This document shows, one piece after another, positions 1-8,268 of a stretch of DNA of 33,676 nucleotides. The notes under the pieces are model-generated. The model was not told the origin of the DNA and did no database searches. It saw only the letters and a program-made list of their open reading frames with translations. The translations under genes were made by a program, and so were the position numbers. This DNA is from Planctomycetota bacterium (GTDB lineage: Bacteria; Planctomycetota; Planctomycetia; Gemmatales; Gemmataceae). Position 1 is the stretch's first letter. The number at the start of each line of letters is the position of its first letter. The DNA is taken from the NCBI GenBank assembly GCA_016872605.1, contig VGZI01000052.1, positions 1 to 33,676 of the forward strand, written 5' to 3'.

Positions 1-76
1 CTTTTTTGTCTTGTGCCTGAATGGGGCCGATGCTCGCCAGAGCAACGACCAAGCTGACGCAGAAGAAGCGAGTCAT
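1..76 (-). CDS. Exported protein, N-terminal fragment (signal peptide only)
   Basis: Only the first 25 codons lie in the window; the gene runs off the left edge. The protein begins MTRFFCVSLVVALASIG and continues PIQAQDKK. That is a basic n-region, a hydrophobic core of about 12 residues and an AQ-A-type cleavage region (IQA|QD), so a Sec signal peptide is clear. The same QDK-type junction occurs in the secreted DUF6797 protein at 8269. An AAGGTG ribosome binding site lies about 4 nt before the ATG. The mature protein cannot be identified. Confidence 0.6.
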   Translation of the reverse strand, partial: MTRFFCVSLVVALASIGPIQAQDKK

Positions 77-472
77 GGTTCACCTTGAAGAAGATTGAGT
101 TTCCTGAGCGGCTGTCACGCCGCCGACTTGCCTGTTAGCCTATCCCAGCAACGAGCCGATTGCCACAGATTTCAGGTAGCAAGGCAAGAAACGACTTGCG
201 GCGATGGCCCCGCTTGATGCGGTCCAGGGTATCCGATAGATGGCGGCGCATGACGCCGATGACGTGAGAAGCGAGACTTGGACCGATCAGGGGATCGAGA
301 GAAAGTGAAGTCGAATGCGTCAGAATGCAGCACTCGCAACCGCAACGCTACATGGGAAGGCCATGCGGCAAAAACACCGATACATGAATTGACGTAGAAC
401 CGATGGGAGAAAACGCCTACGGTTGTCAACGATCTTGGCGCGCGAAGAAAAAAAATGCTGTGCTCTTTTCCC

Positions 473-488
473 GGTTGTCATGACAACC
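473..488. promoter_or_regulatory. Perfect 16-bp palindrome, putative operator
   Basis: GGTTGTCATGACAACC is a perfect dyad without a loop, which suits a dimeric repressor better than an RNA hairpin. A further half-site GGTTGTCA lies at 421-428, exactly 52 bp before the left half of the palindrome, about five helical turns. The site sits in an AT-rich stretch. The nearest downstream gene on the minus strand is the exported protein starting at 76; on the other side gluQ ends at 739. The regulator and target are unknown. Confidence 0.4.
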
Positions 489-703
489 ACGGATAGGCAT
501 AAATGGACAAAAATAGGCAGATTTTCTTATAACTCAAAAAGTGCGTTTCGCTAGGAAAAACACAGGGTTTTCAGCGTTTTCAGAAATGCGCTCGTTACTT
601 TTCCAGTGCTGCACCTTCGGCCGCTCGGTCACCTCTCCTCGTGCGTCCGTTGTATGCGGAATATCGTATCAGTTGCGTCGGAGAAAACAAAGCCGCCGCC
701 GAC

Positions 704-717
704 TCGTTTAGCGCCCG
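704..717. repeat. Single arm of the TCGTTTAGCG repeat family
   Basis: TCGTTTAGCGCCCG matches the arms of the two palindromic elements at 5802-5871 and 8143-8227. No inverted partner was found nearby, so this looks like a solo arm or a decayed element, 22 nt downstream of the gluQ stop codon. Confidence 0.4.
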
Positions 718-738
718 TGCGGCGATTTCGGTTTCAGG

Positions 739-1680
739 CTATCGGCCGCCGATCGCGGGTACCATGTCTGGCGTCAGCACGAATGGATCGTGCGGGATGG
801 CCGCCCAACCGAAGCGCGCAACCAGGTCCGTCAGCGCGATCGGCTCGATGCGGTCGATCCAGCCGCACGACCAGGCAAGCAAGCCGAGCAGCGCCTGGGG
901 TGACACACCGAACCGGCGCAGGTTCGCGAGGTGAACGTCGCCGTGACGCTTCGCCAGACGCCGGCCATCGGGCCGGACAACAAGCGGCACATGTGCGAAA
1001 CTCGGTGGGGGTAGGCCGAGCAATCGATAAACGAGGAGTTGCCTGGGCGTCGATGGAACCAGGTCGTCGCCACGAATGACTTCGGTCACTCCTTGAGCGG
1101 CGTCGTCCACGACAACAGCGAGTTGGTATGCCGGTATCCCCTCGGAACGCCACACCACGAAATCGCCGCCGATGTCATGCAGGTTAAGCGAAGTCCTTCC
1201 GCGAAATCGGTCGTCGAATGTGATGGTATCGTTCCCGACACGCAATCGCCAGGCGTAAGGACGATCTGTCAGGCGGGCAGCATCCGCCACACCACGATGA
1301 GCGCAGGTGCCGGGATAGATCGGCCCTTCGTGCTCGGCGTGGGGGGCACTGGCGGCACGCTCAATGTCGGCTCGCGTGCACGTGCACGGATAAACCAATT
1401 CCATCGATTGCAATCGCTCGAACGCCGCCCGATAATGAGACAGGCGTTGCGTTTGGATCATCGGCTCGCCGTCCCATTCAAGCCCAAGCCAGCGCAGGTC
1501 GTTGAACGCGGTTTCGACGGCCCCGGGTTTGACGCGCGGGCCGTCAAGGTCTTCGATGCGCAGCACGACCCGGCCGCCCTGCGAGCGAGCCGACAGCCAG
1601 GCGATCAGATACGTTCGCGCATTGCCGACGTGCTGCGTTCCGGTAGGCGACGGCGCCAGTCGGCCGACGACGGTGGTCAT
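739..1680 (-). CDS. gluQ: Glutamyl-Q tRNA(Asp) synthetase
   Basis: A 313-residue paralogue of the glutamyl-tRNA synthetase catalytic domain without an anticodon-binding domain, the usual length for GluQ-RS. The family activates glutamate and attaches it to queuosine at position 34 of tRNA(Asp) in the cytosol. The HIGH-class signature is APSPTGTQHVGN (residues 9-20). A zinc site Cys99-x-Cys101 with Tyr122-x3-Cys126 follows, the C-C-Y-C pattern of this family. The KMSKS-like motif is RLAKRHGD (241-248). RIEDLDGPR and IRGDDL are the conserved substrate-pocket segments. An upstream in-frame GTG at 1701 would overlap the hairpin repeat, so ATG 1680 is preferred. It is divergent from alkB. Confidence 0.92.
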   Translation of the reverse strand: MTTVVGRLAPSPTGTQHVGNARTYLIAWLSARSQGGRVVLRIEDLDGPRVKPGAVETAFNDLRWLGLEWDGEPMIQTQRLSHYRAAFERLQSMELVYPCTCTRADIERAASAPHAEHEGPIYPGTCAHRGVADAARLTDRPYAWRLRVGNDTITFDDRFRGRTSLNLHDIGGDFVVWRSEGIPAYQLAVVVDDAAQGVTEVIRGDDLVPSTPRQLLVYRLLGLPPPSFAHVPLVVRPDGRRLAKRHGDVHLANLRRFGVSPQALLGLLAWSCGWIDRIEPIALTDLVARFGWAAIPHDPFVLTPDMVPAIGGR

Positions 1681-1701
1681 CGAGTTATTGTAAGGGAGCA
1701 C

Positions 1702-1758
1702 CAGAGCCTGAAGCGTCAGCGAAGGTGGAGCGGTCCTTCGCTGACGCTTCAGGCTCTG
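1702..1758. repeat. Hairpin repeat, GCCTGAAGCGT family
   Basis: Perfect inverted repeat: 23-nt arms at 1702-1724 and 1736-1758 with an 11-nt loop. It fills most of the 89 bp between the divergent gluQ (start 1680) and alkB (start 1770) genes, ending 11 nt before the alkB start codon. A diverged member of the same family lies at 30628-30682 at the end of tssA. The element must lie in the 5' untranslated region or the promoter of at least one gene. Confidence 0.85.
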
Positions 1759-1769
1759 AGGAAGGTCAC

Positions 1770-2342
1770 ATGCCGCAACGCATCGACATCCACGACGGCG
1801 GCACGCTGTTGTATGACGCTGCCTTCTTCAGCCAGGAAGAAGCCGACGCGATTTTCGAACAGTTGCGTAATGCTACGCCGTGGCGACGGGAACGCGGGCG
1901 GTTCGGTCCGTTCCCACGTCTGACGATGTGGTACGCCGACGACGGACTCGCCTACAGCTACTCCGGCGTCACGCACGAAGCGGTCGCGTGGACACAGACG
2001 TTGACGGACATTCGACGGCGAGTTGAACTCGCTTCGGACGTCCTGTTCAATAGCGTCCTGCTCAACTACTACCGCGACGGTCTCGATTCGATGGGCTACC
2101 ACGCCGACAACGAGCCGGAACTCGGCGCCAACCCCGTCATCGCATCGGTATCGCTCGGCGCGGTCCGGCAGTTTGTCCTGAAGCATCCGAAGACCGGCGA
2201 CAAGCTCAAGTTCGACCTTGCTCACGGCAGCCTGCTCGTGATGGGGGGCACGTGCCAGCGCCACTGGGTGCACGCCGTTCCCAAGACAAAGGCGATCATC
2301 GGTCCGCGGATCAATTTGACATTGCGCCAAATTCTATCATGA
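1770..2342 (+). CDS. alkB: AlkB-type 2-oxoglutarate/Fe(II)-dependent dioxygenase
   Basis: A 190-residue protein of the AlkB/2OG-FeII_Oxy_2 family, which oxidatively removes alkyl groups from damaged nucleic-acid bases (family knowledge). The iron ligands are His111-x-Asp113 in GYHADNE and the distal His168 in RHWVHAVPK. The 2-oxoglutarate and substrate arginines are in RINLTLR (180-186), the diagnostic R-x-N-x-T-x-R motif. The LLNYYRDGLDSMGYHAD segment is typical of the family. Reading continues upstream to 1725, but those residues are the translated hairpin repeat; ATG 1770 has GAGGAAGG seven nt before it. It is more like ALKBH2/3-type short proteins than E. coli AlkB; the exact substrate is not readable. 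Confidence 0.9.
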   Translation: MPQRIDIHDGGTLLYDAAFFSQEEADAIFEQLRNATPWRRERGRFGPFPRLTMWYADDGLAYSYSGVTHEAVAWTQTLTDIRRRVELASDVLFNSVLLNYYRDGLDSMGYHADNEPELGANPVIASVSLGAVRQFVLKHPKTGDKLKFDLAHGSLLVMGGTCQRHWVHAVPKTKAIIGPRINLTLRQILS

Positions 2343-2417
2343 TCCCCCTGCTGCACGTCTCTCACTGTTCAGGCGTCAATGAGGCGGGCCCTTTTTTTCG
2401 AAAAAATCGAAACATCA

Positions 2418-2447
2418 TGTCCTGATTCAAAGCCATTATTCGTAATC
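2418..2447 (+). promoter_or_regulatory. Possible ECF-type promoter of the DGPF/sigma pair
   Basis: TGTCCT at 2418-2423 and CGTA at 2441-2444 are separated by 17 nt, 68 nt upstream of the DGPF start codon. ECF42 sigma factors are reported to read promoters with a TGTC-type -35 and a CG-rich -10, so autoregulation is plausible. The match is short and could be chance. Confidence 0.25.
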
Positions 2448-2511
2448 CATTCGATGGACGAGGCAACTTCGCTTTGGCCATCGAAGCTCTCCGCCGAGAA
2501 AGGGAATCGTC

Positions 2512-2859
2512 ATGCCGAAGTTTTTGTTCGTTTATCGCAACGCGGCCGAGATGGATATGGCGCCGCCGTCGCCGGAGGTGATGCAGCAGATTCTGGCCGC
2601 CTGGGGCAAGTGGCTGGAGCAAGTCGCCAAAAACGGCAACCTCGTCGACGGCGGCGACGGGTTGCAGCCGACTGGAAAAATGGTTCGTCCGGGTGGAGTC
2701 GTCTCCGACGGCCCGTTCATCGAATCGAAGGAACTCGTCGGCGGGTACTCGATCATACAGGCCGACTCGTACGACAAGGCGGTCGTATTCGCGAAGACGT
2801 GTCCCATCCAAGCGAATGGCGGTTGGATCGAGGTTCGCGAACTGGCCGGATATGCATGA
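2512..2859 (+). CDS. DGPF-domain (YCII-like) protein
   Basis: A 115-residue cytosolic protein with the YCII-related fold. The name-giving motif is DGPFIESKE at residues 66-74, followed by LVGGYSIIQADSYDKAV, the normal core of the DGPF (PhnB/YciI-like) group. The N-terminus MPKFLFVYR is the first beta strand of the domain. Its biochemical role is not established for the family. It lies directly before an ECF sigma factor with an ATGA overlap to that gene's possible upstream start (2856). DGPF genes are the recognised partners of ECF42 sigma factors, so it is probably both co-transcribed with and controlled by the next gene. Confidence 0.85.
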   Translation: MPKFLFVYRNAAEMDMAPPSPEVMQQILAAWGKWLEQVAKNGNLVDGGDGLQPTGKMVRPGGVVSDGPFIESKELVGGYSIIQADSYDKAVVFAKTCPIQANGGWIEVRELAGYA

Positions 2860-2921
2860 TCGTTCGCAATGCGATCGGCGCTGGACTTCCAGTCCGGCAC
2901 CGACCTTGTGTGGGTGGGCTG

Positions 2922-4172
2922 ATGCCTGAAGCCGAAAAGCTCGTCGAGCACTTTTTTCGCCATGAGTCCGGCCGACTCGTGGCTCGATTGACGGCATCCT
3001 TCGGCACGCGGCATTTGGGCCTCATCGAAGACGTCGTGCAGACGGCGTTGTTGCGCGCACTTTCGTCCTGGTCGCTCAGGGGCATTCTACCGGACCCTTC
3101 CGCCTGGCTCGCCAAGGTTGCGCGCAATCTCGCGATCGATCGTCTACGCCGTGATCTGCGCTGGAACTCGCTCGATGCACAAGCACCGGTGGAAGTAAAC
3201 GATTGGCATGACTCGTTCGATGCGGCGGAGCAAGAAATCGACGACGCCTTGCTGCGGATGCTGTTCGTCTGCTGCGATGAAGCCGTGCCGGCCGAGTCGC
3301 AGATTGCGCTAGCGTTGCGGACGCTATGCGGATTCGACGTCCGCGAGATTTCCAGGGCGTTGCTCACCTCCGAAGCGAATGTCGCCAAGCGAATCACGCG
3401 CGCGAAGGAGAAATTCCGAACGACAAACGTAAACCCGACAGCGCTAACACCGACAATGATTCGCCAACGGCTTCCCTCCGTGCTCTCGGCGGTGTATTTG
3501 CTGTTCAACGAGGGCTACAGCTCGACGCTTGCGGATCGGTTAATACGCCATGACCTGTGTGAAGAAGCGATCCGCCTGGCGTTGTTGACGGCGGAACACC
3601 CGCTGACAGCCGGCGCCGAGACCGCGGCGCTTGTCGCCCTACTGCTGTTTCACGCCAGCCGACTGGAAGCTCGGCTAGACGATGCCGGGTCGGTGCTGCT
3701 CCTGGAGGAACAAGATCGAACGCGTTGGGACGCGGCGCTGATCGCTGAGGGATTTCGGTGGTTTTCGAAGGCCGCGGCGGGAGACGAGGTCACGCGTTAT
3801 CACGCCGAGGCTTGGATTTCGGCTGAACACTGCCGAGCCGCGTCGTTTCGCGACACGGATTGGAACCGGATCATCCGCGCCTATGATCTGTTGGTGCGTC
3901 TTGCGCCGTCGCCCATCCACGAGCTGAGTCGAGCGATCGCGATTGCCGAGCGCGACGGGCCGGACGCCGGCTGGGAAGCGCTTCAGGCGATTGACGCCGG
4001 CCGACTGCCGGAGCAGTATCACCTCTGGGCGGCCACGGCCGGTGAACTCGCCCGGCGTCGAGGTCGAATCGACGACGCCCGACGCTTTCTGATCCAGACA
4101 CAACGCATCGCTCCGACCAATGCCGAGCGAGAACTGCTTCAGCGCCGCCTAGAGTTGCTCCAAGCTCAATGA
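2922..4172 (+). CDS. ECF42-type RNA polymerase sigma factor with C-terminal TPR-like extension
   Basis: A 416-residue protein. Sigma region 2 includes DVVQTALLRAL and AWLAKVARNLAIDRLRRDL (about residues 35-85). Sigma region 4 includes ALRTLCGFDVREISRALL and ANVAKRITRAKEKF (about 125-165). About 250 further residues form a helical, TPR-like domain with HELSRAIAIAERDGPDAG and YHLWAATAGELARRRGRIDDA, the extension that marks the ECF42 group. That group has no anti-sigma factor and is encoded next to DGPF genes, as here. I chose ATG 2922 because the protein then begins MPEAEKLVEHFFRHESGRL like its relatives. ATG 2856, overlapping the DGPF stop, is the alternative and adds 22 residues. Confidence 0.88.
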   Translation: MPEAEKLVEHFFRHESGRLVARLTASFGTRHLGLIEDVVQTALLRALSSWSLRGILPDPSAWLAKVARNLAIDRLRRDLRWNSLDAQAPVEVNDWHDSFDAAEQEIDDALLRMLFVCCDEAVPAESQIALALRTLCGFDVREISRALLTSEANVAKRITRAKEKFRTTNVNPTALTPTMIRQRLPSVLSAVYLLFNEGYSSTLADRLIRHDLCEEAIRLALLTAEHPLTAGAETAALVALLLFHASRLEARLDDAGSVLLLEEQDRTRWDAALIAEGFRWFSKAAAGDEVTRYHAEAWISAEHCRAASFRDTDWNRIIRAYDLLVRLAPSPIHELSRAIAIAERDGPDAGWEALQAIDAGRLPEQYHLWAATAGELARRRGRIDDARRFLIQTQRIAPTNAERELLQRRLELLQAQ

Positions 4173-4301
4173 CGCCGTCGGATTCATGACACCGAAAGCC
4201 AGCGAGCGATTCCGCTAAAAGCCTCGCGTGCCTCCGAAACGGCGTTGATCAATCCCTTCGCGAAGGATAAAAAGTAAGCATTGCATTAGCGGGAGAATCG
4301 C

Positions 4302-5792
<1,491 letters not shown>

Positions 5793-5801
5793 CCCTGCCT
5801 C

Positions 5802-5871
5802 TTCGTTTTGCGCCCGCTGCAACGCCCGCGCAAGGATGTAATCGCGCGGGATGCTGCGAGCGCTAAACGAA
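5802..5871. repeat. Nested palindromic repeat, TCGTTTAGCG family
   Basis: Outer arms at 5802-5820 and 5853-5871 pair at 16 of 19 positions. An inner perfect stem CCCGCGC (5825-5831) / GCGCGGG (5844-5850) lies between them. The element begins ten nt after the DUF1501 stop codon, so it could act as a transcript end. It has no U tract. Related to 8143-8227. Confidence 0.7.
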
Positions 5872-5990
5872 CTCAGTACACTTCTGTACGCAATTCCATC
5901 AATCGCTATCGATTCGTCCAATGATTCCGTGCGTAGAATTGATATGGCTATCAGTGCGTTGCAATTTCCACGACCCGAAGGAGACTACTC

Positions 5991-8138
5991 ATGCTGACCG
6001 CGTATCTTATCCCCACGACATGGACTGAATTGCATGCCGCATGGAAAGCGATCATCGTCCTCGGAGAAATCATCGTCGCGCTCGCGGTGATCTATCAAGC
6101 CCTGGGCCTGCGCTACATCCCGAACAACACGGTCGGCGTTGTGGAAAAGCTCTGGTCGCCCAGCGGGTCGATTTCGCAAGGCCAACTCATCAGCCTCGGC
6201 GATGAAGCGGGTTTCCAGGCCGACGTGCTGCGCGGCGGGTTTCACTTTTGGCTTTGGCGCTGGGTCTACCGACTGCATACCGTGCCGCTGGTGCTCGTCC
6301 CGCAAGGCAAGATCGGCTACATCTATGCTCGCGACGGCGAAACGCTTGGACCGAGCCAGACGCTGGGACGCGTCGCTGAATGCGACAACTTCCAGGACGC
6401 GCGACATTTTCTGCAGCCTGCGGACGGCTCCACGCGTGGCCAGAGAGGCCGGCAGCGTTTGATCCTGCGTGAAGGCATGTACGCCATCAACCTTGCGCTT
6501 TTCGTCGTCATCACCGAAGACACGGTGTTTCATCTCAATCTCCAAAGCGACAGCGAATTCGACACGCTCGTCGATTGGCAACGCGCCCTGGCGAACATTG
6601 ACGGGTTCAGCCCCGTCGTCATCGGCGCCTTGTCGCATCGGCAGGCTCCGGCTCAGCCGCCTCAGGGCATTATCACGGACGGAATGGCGATCCTGCCGTC
6701 CGACAACATCGGCATCGTCACCGTCCACGATGGACCGTCACTTGAATCCGGCGAGATCATTGCGCCGGAAGTCGGCAACGATCGCACCAAGCCCGACTAT
6801 CACAACAACTTTCAGGATCCCGAGGCCTACTTGCGCGCCGGCGGACGCCGCGGCCGACAGTACGTACCGCTTACCGACGGCACCTATTTCATCAATCGCT
6901 GGTTCGCCACCATCGAGTTGATTCCCAAAACCGTCGTGCCGATCGGCTACGTCGGCGTCGTTGTCAGCTATTTTGGGAAAATGGGCACCGACGTTTCCGG
7001 CACGGCTTTCCGTCACGGCGAACGCGTCGCGTCCGGCGAGCGCGGCGTGTGGGAACGTGCCCTTGGTCCCGGCAAGTATCCCTTCAACACCTACGCCGGC
7101 AACATCATCATGGTGCCGACCACCAACTTCGTTCTTCACTGGATCACCGGCAAGAGCGAGTCACACCACTATGACGAAAGCCTCAAGTCGATCGACCTTG
7201 TCACCAAGGACGCTTATGAACCGAACCTGCCGCTCTCAGTGGTCGTGCACATCGATTACCAGAAGGCGCCCAGCGTTATCCAGCGGTTCGGCGATGTCAA
7301 GAAGTTGATCACGCAGACGCTGGACCCGATGCTGAGCGCTTTCTTTCGCGACATCGCCCACAAGAAAACGATGCTCGAGCTGTTGCAGCAGCGCGACATT
7401 ATTCAGACGGAGGCCCGCGACGAGCTGCGCCGCAGGTTTCGCGATTTCGACATCGAGTGCGTCGACGTCCTCATCGGCAAGCCCGAAACGGCTGAAATGG
7501 GCGGCAAAATCGAAACGCTGCTCGAACAACTGCGCTTGCGGCAACTGTCGATCGAGCAAATCGAAACTTACGAACGCCAGCGCGCCGCGGCCGAGAAGTT
7601 GCGCACGCTCAACGAGGCGCAAGCGATTGCCAACAAGCAGACCGACCTTACGAACTCACAAGTGCAGGTGCGCATCGCCGAGAACCAGGGTGAAGCCGAC
7701 CTTGCCCGCGCTCGCAAGAACGCCGAGCAAACGGTCGTCACTGCACAAGCGGAAAGCCAGCAGCGCGTGCTCGCCGGGCGCGGCGAAGGCTCGCGCGTCT
7801 TGCAAATCGGTCTCTCCGAGGCGGCCGTGCTGTTGCGCAAGATCGCCTCGTTCGGCGATCCCAGGCTCTACGCATTGCAACTGGTCGCCGAGCAGCTTGC
7901 CGGCTCGACGCAGCCGCTCGTTCCCGAACGCGTCTTCCTCACCGGCGGCGACGGCGCGACCGGAACGCCGGCGATGGGGATGCTCGGCATGCTGATCCAA
8001 CTCTTGGTCGCCGAGAAGTCGGGGTTTTCGCCGGCCGAGGCGGCTACCATCGACAACCTGAAGGAGTTCGCCGACAAGATGACGCGCGAAGCGATGGAGT
8101 CGATGCAACAGGCGACGCAGGAGTCGGCCCCGAAGTGA
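5991..8138 (+). CDS. SPFH/band-7 domain membrane protein (flotillin-like)
   Basis: A 715-residue protein. One N-terminal membrane segment (about residues 19-41, AIIVLGEIIVALAVIYQALG) is followed by a band-7-like region beginning PNNTVGVVEK. A second SPFH region runs from about 300 to 500 (VVPIGYVGVVVSYFGKMG ... LSVVVHIDYQKAPSVIQRFG ... FDIECVDVLIGKP). A long Ala/Glu/Gln/Arg coiled coil follows (about 515-600, QAEAxLAR-type repeats), then an Ala/Gly-rich tail. This is flotillin architecture: a membrane scaffold that oligomerises through the coiled coil. GAAGGAG lies eight nt before ATG. Flotillins often pair with an NfeD gene, which is absent here. Confidence 0.85.
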   Translation: MLTAYLIPTTWTELHAAWKAIIVLGEIIVALAVIYQALGLRYIPNNTVGVVEKLWSPSGSISQGQLISLGDEAGFQADVLRGGFHFWLWRWVYRLHTVPLVLVPQGKIGYIYARDGETLGPSQTLGRVAECDNFQDARHFLQPADGSTRGQRGRQRLILREGMYAINLALFVVITEDTVFHLNLQSDSEFDTLVDWQRALANIDGFSPVVIGALSHRQAPAQPPQGIITDGMAILPSDNIGIVTVHDGPSLESGEIIAPEVGNDRTKPDYHNNFQDPEAYLRAGGRRGRQYVPLTDGTYFINRWFATIELIPKTVVPIGYVGVVVSYFGKMGTDVSGTAFRHGERVASGERGVWERALGPGKYPFNTYAGNIIMVPTTNFVLHWITGKSESHHYDESLKSIDLVTKDAYEPNLPLSVVVHIDYQKAPSVIQRFGDVKKLITQTLDPMLSAFFRDIAHKKTMLELLQQRDIIQTEARDELRRRFRDFDIECVDVLIGKPETAEMGGKIETLLEQLRLRQLSIEQIETYERQRAAAEKLRTLNEAQAIANKQTDLTNSQVQVRIAENQGEADLARARKNAEQTVVTAQAESQQRVLAGRGEGSRVLQIGLSEAAVLLRKIASFGDPRLYALQLVAEQLAGSTQPLVPERVFLTGGDGATGTPAMGMLGMLIQLLVAEKSGFSPAEAATIDNLKEFADKMTREAMESMQQATQESAPK

Positions 8139-8142
8139 TGTT

Positions 8143-8227
8143 CTCGTTTAGCGATCGCGCGTCGTTTGCAACGACATATCGCCATCGGGATAGCGTCGTT
8201 GCATACGACCGGCGAGCGCTAAACGAA
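8143..8227. repeat. Nested palindromic repeat, TCGTTTAGCG family
   Basis: Arms TCGTTTAGCGATCGC (8144-8158) and GCGAGCGCTAAACGA (8212-8226) are inverted copies with one mismatch. The interior contains further self-complementary GTCGTT...AACGAC segments (8161-8207). It fills the SPFH-DUF6797 spacer and begins five nt after the SPFH stop codon. Confidence 0.7.
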
Positions 8228-8239
8228 GATTGTAGAATA

Positions 8240-8258
8240 CCCTCAATCCGCTTGAGGG
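8240..8258 (+). promoter_or_regulatory. Small perfect hairpin in the leader of the DUF6797 gene
   Basis: CCCTCAA-TCCGC-TTGAGGG: 7-bp perfect arms with a 5-nt loop, ending ten nt before the ATG at 8269, where a Shine-Dalgarno sequence is otherwise expected. GAGGG in the right arm is the only SD-like sequence, so folding would hide the ribosome binding site. An operator role is the alternative. Confidence 0.45.
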
Positions 8259-8268
8259 CACTATTATC

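Larger units (their letters stand above)
77..738. other. Gene-poor spacer of about 660 bp
   Basis: No convincing gene is seen here. The longest reading frame (172-429, minus, TTG start) has a composition-biased, motif-free translation with many Arg, Ser and His and is probably not coding. Positions 430-600 are AT-richer than the surroundings, as expected for a regulatory region. The spacer holds the palindrome at 473-488, and a half copy of the TCGTTTAGCG repeat at 704-717 just downstream of gluQ. Confidence 0.5.

Noticed and set aside
172..429. 85-codon minus-strand frame in the left spacer
   Set aside because: TTG start within an operator-like half-site, no ribosome binding site, no motif; composition looks non-coding.
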